NCBI RefSeq assembly: GCF_023101345.1
Contig: NZ_CP095848.1
Coordinates: 2,417,501-2,481,500, forward strand
Source: Hymenobacter sublimis
GTDB taxonomy: Bacteria; Bacteroidota; Bacteroidia; Cytophagales; Hymenobacteraceae
DNA: 64,000 nucleotides
Direction of reading: 5' to 3'
Below, one piece after another: positions 52,383 to 61,135 of the stretch. A program made the translations under genes and the position numbers. The notes beneath the pieces are model-generated. The model worked only from the letters and a program-made list of their open reading frames with translations, was not told the origin of the DNA and did not search any database. The first letter of the stretch is position 1. Every line of letters starts with the position of its first letter.

Positions 52383-53339
52383 ATGAAAGACTTTCCCTAC
52401 ACCGAATCCAAGGATACCCGCAGCGGCTTTGGCGCGGGCCTGCAAGAGTTGGGCAAAACCAACCCCAACGTGGTAGCGCTCTGCGCCGACCTCATTGGCT
52501 CGCTCAAGATGGATGCCTTCATCAAGGACAACCCCGACCGGTTCTTCCAGGTGGGCATTGCCGAAGCCAACATGATGGGCCTGGCCGCCGGCCTTACCAT
52601 CGGGGGCAAAATTCCCTTCACGGGCACTTTCGCCAACTTCAGCACCGGCCGCGTCTACGACCAGATTCGGCAGAGCATTGCCTACTCGGGCAAGAACGTG
52701 AAGATCTGCGCTTCGCATGCGGGCCTGACGTTGGGCGAAGACGGGGCGACTCACCAGATTCTGGAGGACATCGGCATGATGAAGATGCTGCCCCACATGA
52801 CCGTCATCAACCCCTGCGACTACAACCAGACCAAAGCCGCTACCATCGCCATTGCCGACTACGAAGGCCCGGTGTACCTGCGCTTTGGCCGCCCGGTAGT
52901 GCCCAACTTCACCCCCGCCGACCAGCAGTTTGAGGTAGGCAAAGGCATTGTGCTCAATGAAGGCACCGACGTAAGCATTTTCGCAACCGGCCACTTGGTG
53001 TGGAAGGCCATCCTGGCGGGTAAGCTCCTGGCCGAGAAAGGCATCAATGCCGAAATCATTAACATCCACACCATCAAGCCGCTAGACGCTGAGCTGGTGC
53101 TGCAATCGGCGCGCAAGACGCGCTGCGTGGTAACGGCTGAGGAGCACCAGATGAACGGCGGCCTCGGCGACTCCATCGCCCAGCTGCTCATCCGCGAGGA
53201 GCCCCTGCCCCTGGAAATGGTAGCCGTCAACGACTCCTTCGGCGAGTCGGGCACGCCAGACCAGCTGATGGAGAAATACGGCCTCAACGAGCAGGCCATT
53301 GTGGCCGCCGTGGAGAAAGTAATGGCCCGCCGGAAGTAA
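52383..53339 (+). CDS. Transketolase C-terminal subunit
   Basis: The 318-residue pyrimidine-binding and C-terminal half of the split transketolase. The catalytic Glu is in F-Q-V-G-I-A-E-A-N-M-M-G (about residue 62), which activates thiamine diphosphate in the other subunit. G-L-T-L-G-E-D-G-A-T-H-Q (phosphate-binding His/Asp), Y-L-R-F-G-R-P and the transketolase C-domain V-V-T-A-E-E-H-Q-M-N-G-G-L-G follow. The two subunits must associate for activity. A leader of about 50 bases separates it from the repeat, so the half either reads through from upstream genes or has its own weak promoter. Confidence 0.95.
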   Translation: MKDFPYTESKDTRSGFGAGLQELGKTNPNVVALCADLIGSLKMDAFIKDNPDRFFQVGIAEANMMGLAAGLTIGGKIPFTGTFANFSTGRVYDQIRQSIAYSGKNVKICASHAGLTLGEDGATHQILEDIGMMKMLPHMTVINPCDYNQTKAATIAIADYEGPVYLRFGRPVVPNFTPADQQFEVGKGIVLNEGTDVSIFATGHLVWKAILAGKLLAEKGINAEIINIHTIKPLDAELVLQSARKTRCVVTAEEHQMNGGLGDSIAQLLIREEPLPLEMVAVNDSFGESGTPDQLMEKYGLNEQAIVAAVEKVMARRK

Positions 53340-53363
53340 GCTTCCAGCCCCAGCTAAAGAACC

Positions 53364-53396
53364 CCGCCCCGGTTGCTCTGGTAGCAGCCGGGGCGG
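53364..53396 (+). terminator. GC-rich hairpin after the transketolase C-half
   Basis: CCGCCCCGGTTGCT pairs perfectly with AGCAGCCGGGGCGG around CTGGT. There is no T-tract, so terminator function is uncertain. Confidence 0.45.
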
Positions 53397-53450
53397 TGGC
53401 GTGTTGGGCAGCCTATCATTTGCTTTAGAAGTGAGCTGCGCTTAACAGTT

Positions 53451-53524
53451 GTCATTCCGAACGCAGTGAGGAATCTGGGTTAGCCCCTGGAGTTCGACCT
53501 AGATTCCTTCTTCGTCGGAATGAC
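53451..53524. repeat. Intergenic palindromic repeat, family C
   Basis: GTCATTCCGAACGCAGTGAG with GAATCTGGGT pairs with ACCTAGATTCCTTC ending CGGAATGAC. Confidence 0.8.
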
Positions 53525-53602
53525 AAGAAACCTTTACCGAATTGCCAAACGTAGCCTAGGGGCTGTGAATAGGGAGTGTGCACACATTAACATAATAGCA
53601 CT

Positions 53603-53694
53603 TCATGCTGAGCGGAGTCGAAGCATCTCTACTGCTTCGCCCTCACGATAGAGTTAGCCAGAGGTAGAGATGCTTCGACTCCGCTCAGCATGAC
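53603..53694. repeat. Intergenic palindromic repeat, family A
   Basis: TCATGCTGAGCGGAGTCGAA with GCATCTCTACTGCTTCG pairs with GAGGTAGAGATGCTTCGACT ending CCGCTCAGCATGA. It lies just downstream of the truncated Omp85-type gene. Confidence 0.85.
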
Positions 53695-53782
53695 GACCTA
53701 ACTGGTGTGAGCATTCATTTAGCAGAACTCTCCACACGGCCTAGAACACCTGTCCGATACCAAAGAACAGCAGCTGGTCTTC

Positions 53783-55138
53783 TTAGGAGCGGCCGTAGTC
53801 CAGGAACACGATGGTGGACAGGTTCCAGGCGACGCGGGCACCCATGCCGTAGGAGGTCTTGATGTCGCGGAAGCTCAGGTCCTGCCAGCGGTTGCGCACG
53901 GTGCCGGCATCAAAGAAGGGCGCCACGCCCAGCCCGAAGTTCTGCTTGCCCAGCTTCACATCGGCCAGGCGCACGCGCAGCTCGGCGTTGGTAAAGGCCA
54001 CCGTGCGGGCCAGAAAGCGGTTTTGGCGGTACCCGCGCAAGGACTGCCGCCCGCCCAGCGCGTTGATGCTACCATCGGGGCTCCACTGGTCCTGGAACTC
54101 AAAAAACGGCGCTTCGCGGCCGAAAATAGTGCCCGCCGCCGCCCGGCCCGCCAGCACGGTACGTTTGCCAAAGGGTAGCTTCTGGTAGGCCCGCCCTTGC
54201 AGGAACACCTTGTTGAAGTTGAACTGCGAGCCAATAAGCTTATTTGAAAACTCGTTGGCCGCTTCAAAATACCGGCCTCTCGTAGGATCGGGGTCAAAGT
54301 CGCGGGTGTCGTAAATAAGGGCGGTTTGCATCAAGGACACCCACCCTCCGTTGAGGCCGAAAATTCGCCCCTGCTCGAAGTCCCGCTCTAGCAGCGACTT
54401 GCCGTTGGGCGCCTTCTCGGCGTTGCCGGTGGCCGGATTGGTGGCTTCGGTGCGCGTGCCGGTAAAGGTTTTGTACTGCAGATTCTGCAACTCGTAGCCG
54501 CCCATTACCCGCCACCGGCCTTTGCCCAGGGCGTAGTCGGCTTTGAGGTTGAGCATAAACTCGGTTTCGCGGAAGCGGTTCGACAGCGCGTCGCTGACGA
54601 AGGAGGCCTCCCCGGCCTGGCCGGGCCGCAGTTGCTTGCGGGCCGCGTTGTAGGCAGCGTAGGTAGCAAATGTTCTGGCCGGTTCCGAGGGTAGCCGCAG
54701 CTGGCCCAGCGTGGCTTCATCAAGGCCGAAATACAGGTTGGCGGGGTTTTGCTGGGCCTTGAAGTCGACCCGAAACCGCCAGCGCGAGCCCCGGTAGTAG
54801 GGCACATCAGCCGACAAAGACAGCTCGCGGGCATTGGTGGTGTAATAGGCTACGTTGGCCTTGAGGTGAGCCAGGTAGGGCGTGTAGGCGAACAGGGGAT
54901 TGGCACGAGTGCCGTTCCAGTACACATTGGATTTGATGCCCACCCCGAAGCCCGTCACGGGGTCCGAGGAGAGGTCGGGCAGGCCGGTGACGAACCTACC
55001 CTCCCGCTTCTTGGCCAAGTCGGCGTCCGACATGCGCTTGGAGCGGATAAAGGACAGGCTGTCGGGCTGTTGGGCCCAGGCAGTAAGGCCCAGGCCCTGC
55101 AACAGTAGCACCAGAACTATGTGGCGGGGTGGTTTCAT
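53783..55138 (-). pseudogene. Omp85/BamA-like outer-membrane protein, C-terminally truncated by a stop
   Basis: A 451-residue outer-membrane protein from the ATG at 55138 with signal peptide (MKPPRHIVLVLLLQG...WAQQ). It resembles the bacterial surface antigen (D15) barrel of the Omp85 family, without POTRA repeats: F-V-T-G-L-P-D-L-S-S-D-P-V-T-G-F-G-V-G, L-R-G-Y-R-Q-N-R-F-L and a Y-G-M-G-A-R-V-A-W strand are typical. The frame ends Y-G-R-S then TAA (53783-53785). Directly after it, in the same frame, 13 codons E-D-Q-L-L-F-F-G-I-G-Q-V-F run to a TAG at 53741-53743. That is the expected last beta-strand with its terminal Phe. So a nonsense change removed the barrel-insertion signal. It may be a fresh pseudogene or a base-call error. 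Confidence 0.8.
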
Positions 55139-55380
55139 TTTGTAAAGTGTAGTCAGACAGCTCAACGCTAAGGCAACGGGCTGCTACAACGCACTCCAGC
55201 CCGCAGTTGTTACCCAGCGTAACCATGGCCGCTTGCAACTCATGTCCAGCCTTCCCACGACAAGCACCACCTCGGCTAATGAAAGGCAAGGCTGTTTCCT
55301 TACGTAGGCCATCCTACAGCGGCGGAGCCGAAGCAGGCCACTTTTTGCTACCTAGTAACAGCTCCAGGTAATTCGGACGT

Positions 55381-55923
55381 CTAGTGTCGCAGGTGGGCCC
55401 ACCGCTGGGGTAGTATGGCATCCAGGTACAGCCATTGATGCCGGTTAGGGAAGGTGTACTCCTGGTAGCAAGCCAGAAAGGCCTCCGTTTCGTGGTAAAC
55501 CTCCCGCAGCCCTTCGGCCGGGCCGTCGGCAGCCCGCTCGTAGTCGGCGGCCAGGCCGTAAATCCAGCCTACTTCCCGGTCCGACTCTACAAGCGTGCGT
55601 AAGCGGTAGACCGCTCGAATAGCCCGGCCCAACGGCCAGGCGCCCGTTGCCAGCCGCTGCTGCAGCCACCCCAACACCGGGCGCACCGAAAACGACTCGC
55701 CCTGACAAGCCCGCGCCAAGTAGGGAGCCACTTGCGCCCTGCCCGTGCGCAGGTGGCGGTATAATTCCAGAAAGAACTTATCCAGAGCACCCTCGCCCAA
55801 CAGAACTTCATCAACCCACTCGCTTAAATCAGCCAGCGTTAGCAGCTCCAGCTGCAGGCCCAGCTGGGCGTAGAAGGCTGCTTCGGGCACGGCCACTCCT
55901 TGAAATTCGGCGTCCAGGTGCAT
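55381..55923 (-). CDS. Protein of unknown function (180 aa)
   Basis: A 180-residue protein I do not recognise. There is no signal peptide or membrane segment. It appears mostly alpha-helical, with L-A-D-L-S-E-W-V-D-E-V-L-L, L-D-K-F-F-L-E-L-Y-R-H-L and a C-terminal half rich in Trp, Tyr and Arg (I-Y-G-L-A-A-D-Y-E-R-A-A-D, Y-Q-E-Y-T-F-P-N-R-H-Q-W-L-Y-L-D). Its amino-acid use and GC content fit the genome, which argues for a real gene. It lies between the Omp85-type gene and cheB on the same strand; no link to either can be shown. Confidence 0.6.
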   Translation of the reverse strand: MHLDAEFQGVAVPEAAFYAQLGLQLELLTLADLSEWVDEVLLGEGALDKFFLELYRHLRTGRAQVAPYLARACQGESFSVRPVLGWLQQRLATGAWPLGRAIRAVYRLRTLVESDREVGWIYGLAADYERAADGPAEGLREVYHETEAFLACYQEYTFPNRHQWLYLDAILPQRWAHLRH

Positions 55924-56016
55924 AACGATAGGGCGCCTCAGCAGAAGTAGCGCATCCTACTCCTACGCACCAAAAGCGGTTGGGTAGCTTGACGACGGCC
56001 AGTTTTTAGCCTGCTA

Positions 56017-56083
56017 CTACTCTAGAATCAGACCAGCAAGCTAAGCCGTTGCTACTCCAGAACCAGACCAGCAGGCTAAGCCG
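56017..56083. repeat. Tandem 32-bp imperfect direct repeat at the cheB 3' end
   Basis: CTACTCTAGAATCAGACCAG and its continuation at 56017-56048 recur as CTACTCCAGAACCAGACCAG at 56052-56083 (period 35, four mismatches). The second copy ends at the cheB stop codon. Confidence 0.7.
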
Positions 56084-57154
56084 CTACGTGTTTTGCTCCG
56101 GCGCCCGGGCAGGAATGTCGGCGCTCAGAATTTCATGCTTGAAGATGGAGCTTTTTATCAGGCGGGCCTGCTGGCCCGCCTGATCAGCCTGCGTGAAAAA
56201 CGTATCGGCAGTGGGTTGCTCCCCATTTTTGGCGAAGTATTTACCCAGGTGCTGCAACAACATCTTGCTTTCTTCTAGCCCGCGCATGGACTGGTAGAGC
56301 ATACTTTCCACCGACTCCGACAGCTCCGAGAGTAAGGCGCTGATGGTGTAGGCGTGGCCAGTGTGGCAGCGGTACCGAATCAGGTTGCCTTCAATCAGCT
56401 GGGTGAGGGCACCGTGGCAGTCTGGACAAGTAAAGGGGGTTAGCTCGCCCTGCTGAATGATGCCGAGCTCAAAAGCATTGTCATTTTTGGCAATGGAAAA
56501 TTCTATTTCTAGCAGGTCCCGCGTGGCTTTGGCTACGCGGGGGCTAGCACTTGCGGGCTCCGCAGTCAGGCGCACCAGCAGGGCCGAAAGCTCGGCTAGC
56601 GGCACCACATGGTCAGCCGTTACAAACTCCAGCGCATTCAGGGGCATGAAGGGAGCGGCGGCATCTTCCGGGGCCTGCACCACCGTCACTCCCCCCAGGC
56701 GCTGAATGCTCCACAGCCCGGAGGTGCCATCGTCGAGGTAGCCTGTGAGCACCACCCCAATCACGCGCGGACCGTAGCCGTAAGCCGCCGAGCGAAACAG
56801 GGCATCAATGGAGGGCCGAAACCGGTTTTCTTTTGGGCCGCTTTTTACCAGCACTTTGTCTTGCTCTATGAGGAGGTGCTGGTCGGGTGGGGCCACGTAA
56901 ATAACTCCGGGGCGCATCTGCTCCCCGTCGCGGGGGTGTTTGGCGGGCAGGGCCGACTCTCGGCTGAGCAGCTCCGGCAACAGGCTGGGGGCGTAGGGCG
57001 CAACGTGCTGCACCACAAAAATGGACGCCGGAAAGTCGTGGGGCAGGGTGCGTACCAGCTCAAGTAGCGCCTGGATGCCACCGGTGGAAGCCCCAATTAC
57101 TACAATATCTCGAACCGGCGAAGTGGCGGAGTCGGCTTTTTTGGCAGAAGGCAT
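56084..57154 (-). CDS. CheB-type chemotaxis methylesterase with C-terminal extension
   Basis: A 356-residue protein whose first 190 residues are the CheB methylesterase domain, which hydrolyses methyl-glutamate on chemoreceptors. The catalytic Ser is in V-I-G-A-S-T-G-G, the His in V-V-Q-H-V-A-P-Y, and the Asp in L-T-G-Y-L-D-D-G-T-S-G. There is no receiver domain in front. The C-terminal part has a zinc-ribbon-like F-T-C-P-D-C-H-G-A-L, then Y-R-C-H-T-G-H-A-Y and a helical tail. This stand-alone form is common in Bacteroidota, often without a full chemotaxis set; none is visible here. Possible targets are therefore other sensor proteins. Confidence 0.88.
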   Translation of the reverse strand: MPSAKKADSATSPVRDIVVIGASTGGIQALLELVRTLPHDFPASIFVVQHVAPYAPSLLPELLSRESALPAKHPRDGEQMRPGVIYVAPPDQHLLIEQDKVLVKSGPKENRFRPSIDALFRSAAYGYGPRVIGVVLTGYLDDGTSGLWSIQRLGGVTVVQAPEDAAAPFMPLNALEFVTADHVVPLAELSALLVRLTAEPASASPRVAKATRDLLEIEFSIAKNDNAFELGIIQQGELTPFTCPDCHGALTQLIEGNLIRYRCHTGHAYTISALLSELSESVESMLYQSMRGLEESKMLLQHLGKYFAKNGEQPTADTFFTQADQAGQQARLIKSSIFKHEILSADIPARAPEQNT

Positions 57155-57503
57155 TCAGTATGAACTATTTCTGGGCGAGAACTGAACCTCTATCTACCAT
57201 CACCTACCAACTGCGTGCTTGAGGAGCCTTACTAAGCGGGAGAAGTTCCGGACAGGTTCTAACGTTTTACTACGCGAAATCTGCTGCTCAGTTTATGTTG
57301 AGCCCTTTCGGCGGGGGGCAAGGGCCTACCCCACGGCCCGGCCCCGGGTGCCAAGAGTGCCCCAACTCCGCGGGCCAGGCTACCGCCCAAAAACCTAGCT
57401 GCTGCGGAAAGCCGCCCCAGTTATCTGCGTAGCACGCCTAGAAGCTGAGCCAGCGCCGTGTATACTTGCGGACACTTTGAGGAAACCATTTTCCTCCCTG
57501 AGT
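57155..57503. other. Divergent intergenic region, nothing recognised
   Basis: About 350 bases between the cheB and DUF481 starts. I see neither a coding frame of substance nor a palindrome or clear promoter element. Confidence 0.45.
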
Positions 57504-58238
57504 ATGCGTCCTTCTTTTCTGCTGTTTTCTGCGGGCCTACTGCTGACCCTTAGTGCTTCCGCGGCCCACGCCCAGCAACCCGACACCACCCTGATTCGCT
57601 ACTCCGGGCAACTGGCCGGCCAGTACACTTCCGGCGGGGTCAACCGAACGCTCTTTTCTACTAATCACTCGGTTACGTTTCTGCGGGGGCTGCACTTTGG
57701 GGCTCCGGTTACGGGAAGCTTTATTTTCGGCAAGCAGGACCGGCTACTAAAGGAGCGGGAATGGCTGCTGAACACAACCCCTTACTACTGGAAAGGCCGG
57801 TTCCGCTTCTACGGCATCGGGGGCTACGAGCGGAGCAACCTGCGCGGCATTGATAACCGCTTTCAGGTGGGGGCCGGACCCGGCTGGGCCTTCTACTCCG
57901 ATTCCCTGGGCCGGGAGGTAGCCGTCAGCAACCTGCTCATTCGGGAATCGACGTACTTTCAGGATGGCTCTACGCGCTTTGTTTCGCGCAATTCCACGCG
58001 CCTAAAAGCGGCGTATTCCTACCGCGTCTTCAGCCTGAACTCCATTACCTTCTACCAACCCAACCTCCAGAACTTTCAGGATTACCGCGTTACGCAACAG
58101 TCAACGCTGGCGCTACGCTTCACGCCCCGCTTCGCCATCAGCAGCACCTACTCCTACACCTTTGAGCGGCGCGTGCTGGAAGGCAAACCCACCGACAACA
58201 CCAACGTGACGGTGGGCGTGACCTACAGCACCAAGTAG
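57504..58238 (+). CDS. DUF481-type outer-membrane protein
   Basis: A 244-residue exported protein from the ATG at 57504 (MRPSFLLFSAGLL); an in-frame TTG nine codons upstream is less likely because the ATG gives a cleaner signal peptide, cut near A-H-A-Q-Q. The mature part matches a small beta-barrel of the DUF481/YaaF-like group: alternating polar and hydrophobic residues, G-A-P-V-T-G-S-F-I-F-G-K, N-T-T-P-Y-Y-W-K-G-R-F-R-F and a final strand T-N-V-T-V-G-V-T-Y-S. Function unknown; such proteins are often induced at the outer membrane under stress. It is monocistronic. Confidence 0.78.
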   Translation: MRPSFLLFSAGLLLTLSASAAHAQQPDTTLIRYSGQLAGQYTSGGVNRTLFSTNHSVTFLRGLHFGAPVTGSFIFGKQDRLLKEREWLLNTTPYYWKGRFRFYGIGGYERSNLRGIDNRFQVGAGPGWAFYSDSLGREVAVSNLLIRESTYFQDGSTRFVSRNSTRLKAAYSYRVFSLNSITFYQPNLQNFQDYRVTQQSTLALRFTPRFAISSTYSYTFERRVLEGKPTDNTNVTVGVTYSTK

Positions 58239-58250
58239 CGCGGCTACGGG

Positions 58251-59228
58251 CTACTTCTTACGCGGCTGAAATTGCCCTAAGTAAGCCAGGGCCGCCTGTT
58301 CCGTTCTGATTTCAGTGGCGGAGAGGTAGCTTAGGAAAGGATACAACTGCTGTTTGAACACGACCAAATCGGGGTGGCGACCGTGCAGGATTTCGAGTTG
58401 GGTAATGGCCCCCTTTGTGAGTAGCTGGCGGGCGTACGTGCGCGGCACCTGCTGCTCGGTTAGCCAAGTAGCCAGGCCGGTGGCCACTATTGGGTCGGGG
58501 GTAGTGAGCCCCACCACTAGTTCAGGCATGAGGCGGGCCCACTCTGCAGTGGTAGGCGGGTGGTAGCGGTAGTAGCCGCGCAGCAGTTGCATCACTTGAA
58601 CGCCGGCGCTAGCATCGCGCAGAAACGGGAGTAGCTGCTGGGCCTGAACCGCGGATTGCAGCCGGCTGGCAGCCTGGGCCACGGCTTTTTTGCGCACGGT
58701 GTCAGCAGTAGCATAACAGAGGGCAGCCACGGCCTGCTCAAAGGTGGGGCCGACTTGGCGCTGCAGTTGCTGCAGGGCGGCCTCATAGCGGGCCTGGTTT
58801 AGCCGGGGCGCTTTCCGGCGCAGGGCGCGCACCGCGGCGGTGTCTGGCATCCGGACCGCCGGTAGGCTTTTGAAAGCCACCTGAAACTCTGGCGTATGAA
58901 GCTGGCGCATTTGCCAAGCGGCATTCAACTGACTGATAACTTGGGCATCAGCTTGCGTCTGGGCCCGGCACGGCGGCGTTGGTTGCGAGCGGAGTGTAAC
59001 CAACATAATGGTCGGCAAAACGATAACCTTAGCATCGGGGTAGCCCAGGGGTCTGATGGCCGCCATGCAAACTGTTTCTTTGCGGCGGTTTAGCTCAGCC
59101 ACGAAATCTGTCGTGGATGTGCCGGCCGGCAAGCCCCATATCTCAACTTCCTCTGGCTTTATTTGCCCAACGGCGCGGGTAGTACACGCGACAATACAAC
59201 ACAGTAACAGTACAACATGACGTTTCAT
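58251..59228 (-). CDS. Exported protein of unknown function
   Basis: A 325-residue protein with signal peptide (MKRHVVLLLCCIVACTTRAVGQ). I do not recognise a family. A short beta-rich part (about 25-95) with cysteines (V-C-M-A-A, P-P-C-R-A) is followed by a long, probably all-alpha region of Leu/Ala/Gln-rich helices (L-N-Q-A-R-Y-E-A-A-L-Q-Q-L-Q-R-Q, Q-A-A-S-R-L-Q-S-A-V-Q-A-Q-Q-L) that looks like a helical-repeat solenoid. It ends Q-F-Q-P-R-K-K. The gene is convergent with the DUF481 gene (12 bases between stops) and divergent from the sigma factor. Confidence 0.65.
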   Translation of the reverse strand: MKRHVVLLLCCIVACTTRAVGQIKPEEVEIWGLPAGTSTTDFVAELNRRKETVCMAAIRPLGYPDAKVIVLPTIMLVTLRSQPTPPCRAQTQADAQVISQLNAAWQMRQLHTPEFQVAFKSLPAVRMPDTAAVRALRRKAPRLNQARYEAALQQLQRQVGPTFEQAVAALCYATADTVRKKAVAQAASRLQSAVQAQQLLPFLRDASAGVQVMQLLRGYYRYHPPTTAEWARLMPELVVGLTTPDPIVATGLATWLTEQQVPRTYARQLLTKGAITQLEILHGRHPDLVVFKQQLYPFLSYLSATEIRTEQAALAYLGQFQPRKK

Positions 59229-59385
59229 AGTCTTTATCTATCTAATCTACCTATTTGAAAAACAGCTTCCTACCTCTTCTATCCACCGCCCGGCAGCAAT
59301 ATATTCCTTTCCTGCGTTAAACCTGCCGGCGCCTACTGCCTCTAACCTAGCAACTACCCCGCCCTAACCCGCTCCCCTGCGCCCC

Positions 59386-59937
59386 TTGGAAGACCAGGAG
59401 ATACTACTCAAGTTTCGTGACCCGGCCTCCCGCAACGTGGCCTTTAACCAGCTGGTGCGCAAGTATCAGCAAAAGGTGTACTGGCACGTGCGCAAGATGG
59501 TAGTCGACCATGATGATGCCGATGATTTAACCCAGGATGTATTCATCAAAGTGTGGAACCACCTGGAGAATTTCCGACAGGACGCCTCGCTCTATACCTG
59601 GATTTACCGCATTGCAACCAATGAGTGCCTTAGCTGGCTGCAAAGCAAACGCCGCCGGTTTTTCCTGCCCCTCCACGACGTAGGCGCCGAGCTAACCGCC
59701 AAGCTGGAGGCCGATGAGAGCCTGGCCGGCGACGAAGTGGAGCGCAGGCTCCAGAAAGCCATTCTGCGCCTACCCGACAAACAGCGGCTGGTGTTTAACC
59801 TGCGCTACTACGATGAAATGCCCTACGAGCAGATGGCCGAGGTAACTGGCACATCCGTAGGCGCCCTGAAGGCCTCGTACCACCACGCGGCCAAGAAAAT
59901 TGAGCAGTACGTTAACCAGCAGTCACCTAACGATTAA
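59386..59937 (+). CDS. ECF-type RNA polymerase sigma factor
   Basis: A 183-residue sigma-70-family factor. It appears to start with TTG at 59386 (TTG-GAA-GAC, read M-E-D-Q-E-I-L-L); no ATG is available in a suitable place. Region 2 includes V-D-H-D-D-A-D-D-L-T-Q-D-V-F-I-K-V-W-N and T-W-I-Y-R-I-A-T-N-E-C-L, and region 4 includes L-P-D-K-Q-R-L-V-F-N-L-R-Y-Y-D-E-M-P-Y-E-Q-M-A and S-V-G-A-L-K-A-S-Y-H-H-A. It directs transcription of a stress or envelope regulon. The next two genes, a one-helix membrane protein and a Spy-like protein, follow closely and are probably part of its regulatory circuit. Confidence 0.93.
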   Translation: MEDQEILLKFRDPASRNVAFNQLVRKYQQKVYWHVRKMVVDHDDADDLTQDVFIKVWNHLENFRQDASLYTWIYRIATNECLSWLQSKRRRFFLPLHDVGAELTAKLEADESLAGDEVERRLQKAILRLPDKQRLVFNLRYYDEMPYEQMAEVTGTSVGALKASYHHAAKKIEQYVNQQSPND

Positions 59938-59967
59938 ACCCGCTGCCCCCCGGGGCCTCTAACCGAT

Positions 59968-60426
59968 ATGAACACTCCTTTTCGTCTGGACGAACACCGG
60001 CGCCGGCCCCAGCCCCCGCTTTCGGCGCCCCCGGACCGCTACTTTGAGCAACTGCCGCTACGGGTGATGCAGCGCGTGCAAGCGGCCGATCCGGCGGGCC
60101 CGCTTGCCTGGGGCTGGCTGGCCGCCCTAACCGGGCCCGTGCGCACCGCCCTGGCCTCTGGGGTAGTGCTGGGAGGCTTTGCAGCCTGCTTCTGGCTGAG
60201 TTCCGCGCCCTCTGCGCCCGTATCCGCCACTGATTCTCTGGCCCGGGTGCCGCGCCACGAAATGGTGCAGTACCTACTGGCCAGCGACCAGCGCCTGTCC
60301 CTGACAGACTTGGCCGAGCTGCCCGCCGCTACCCCGGAGGTGCCCGCCGAGGAGTACTTGCACGCTTCCCCCGCCGAGGTGCAGGACGTGCTGGACGCGC
60401 AGCCCACCGAGGACATTTACCTCTAA
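59968..60426 (+). CDS. Single-pass membrane protein, possible anti-sigma factor
   Basis: A 152-residue protein 30 bases after the sigma-factor gene. Its first 60 residues are cytoplasmic-type (D-R-Y-F-E-Q-L-P-L-R-V-M-Q-R-V), then one membrane segment at about 61-79 (A-L-A-S-G-V-V-L-G-G-F-A-A-C-F-W-L), then an acidic, Pro/Ala/Glu-rich periplasmic tail. Gene order, one membrane helix and small size are those of anti-sigma factors in Bacteroidota ECF operons. It has no zinc-binding anti-sigma motif (H-x-x-x-C-x-x-C), so the role is inferred from context only. Confidence 0.6.
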   Translation: MNTPFRLDEHRRRPQPPLSAPPDRYFEQLPLRVMQRVQAADPAGPLAWGWLAALTGPVRTALASGVVLGGFAACFWLSSAPSAPVSATDSLARVPRHEMVQYLLASDQRLSLTDLAELPAATPEVPAEEYLHASPAEVQDVLDAQPTEDIYL

Positions 60427-60460
60427 GTCTTACCTTTTGCGCCTACTTCGCTTTTCTCCC

Positions 60461-60940
60461 ATGAAATATTTTCTGCGTAGCGTTCTGGTGGTGCTGGTAC
60501 TGGCCGTGGCCTCTGCCACGGCCTTTGCCCAGGCCGGCCGGCCGGACCGGCTAAGCCAACTGGAAAACGCCAAGATTGCCTACATCACCGATAAGATTGC
60601 CCTGACCCAAGACCAGGCCCAGAAGTTCTGGCCCGTCTATAACGACTTCAGCGACAAGCGCCGGGAGCTGAACCGCCGGCTGCGCCAACTGCGCATTACG
60701 GCCCCCGATGCCCTCACCGACCAGCAAATCAAGGACAACCTAACCCAGGCCATGGACCTGCGCGAGCAGGAAGTAAAGCTGGAGAAAGACTACTTCACCA
60801 AGTTTCAGAAGCTGCTCAGCATCCGGCAGGTAGGCAAGCTCTACATGGCCGAGCGCGACTTTACTCGCGAGGTCATTAAGCGCGTAGCCGACCGGCGCGG
60901 GGCCCGTACCCTCTCCCCCGCCTCCCGCTCCGACGAGTAA
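60461..60940 (+). CDS. Spy/CpxP-like periplasmic protein
   Basis: A 159-residue exported protein from the ATG at 60461 (MKYFLRSVLVVLVLAVASATAFAQ). After the signal peptide, I-T-D-K-I-A-L-T-Q-D-Q-A-Q-K-F-W-P-V-Y is an L-T-x-x-Q-like motif, followed by long amphipathic helices rich in Arg, Lys and Glu (R-R-E-L-N-R-R-L-R-Q-L, L-R-E-Q-E-V-K-L-E-K-D-Y-F-T-K-F). This is the arrangement of Spy/CpxP chaperones and of periplasmic metal- or stress-sensing proteins. It is the third gene of the sigma-factor operon (34 bases from the previous stop) and is likely an output or feedback element. A terminator follows. Confidence 0.75.
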   Translation: MKYFLRSVLVVLVLAVASATAFAQAGRPDRLSQLENAKIAYITDKIALTQDQAQKFWPVYNDFSDKRRELNRRLRQLRITAPDALTDQQIKDNLTQAMDLREQEVKLEKDYFTKFQKLLSIRQVGKLYMAERDFTREVIKRVADRRGARTLSPASRSDE

Positions 60941-60973
60941 GGCCCCTTTCCTTTCCTTCCTTTCCTTCGCGCG

Positions 60974-61004
60974 AAAAGCGGCTGCCCTGGCAGTCGCTTT
61001 TTTT
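60974..61004 (+). terminator. Terminator of the sigma-factor operon
   Basis: AAAAGCGGCTGCC pairs with GGCAGTCGCTTTT (one bulge) around CT, followed by TTT, about 34 bases after the stop. Confidence 0.75.
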
Positions 61005-61104
61005 GTGGCCACCGGCAGGGTTCAGTGAAGTTCACCCCAACACGTGGGGTAGTTCGTTGGCGAGGGGCTCCCTTGGCCCGGTCGGCAAACTTCGGCCTCC
61101 GCCG

Positions 61105-61112
61105 TACCTTTG
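61105..61112 (+). promoter_or_regulatory. Bacteroidota -7-type promoter element (TACCTTTG)
   Basis: TACCTTTG lies 23 bases before the aminotransferase start, the same spacing as the mpl copy. No -33 TTG at the usual distance. Confidence 0.45.
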
Positions 61113-61135
61113 CGGCCCGCAGCTGTTTTCCTCGT

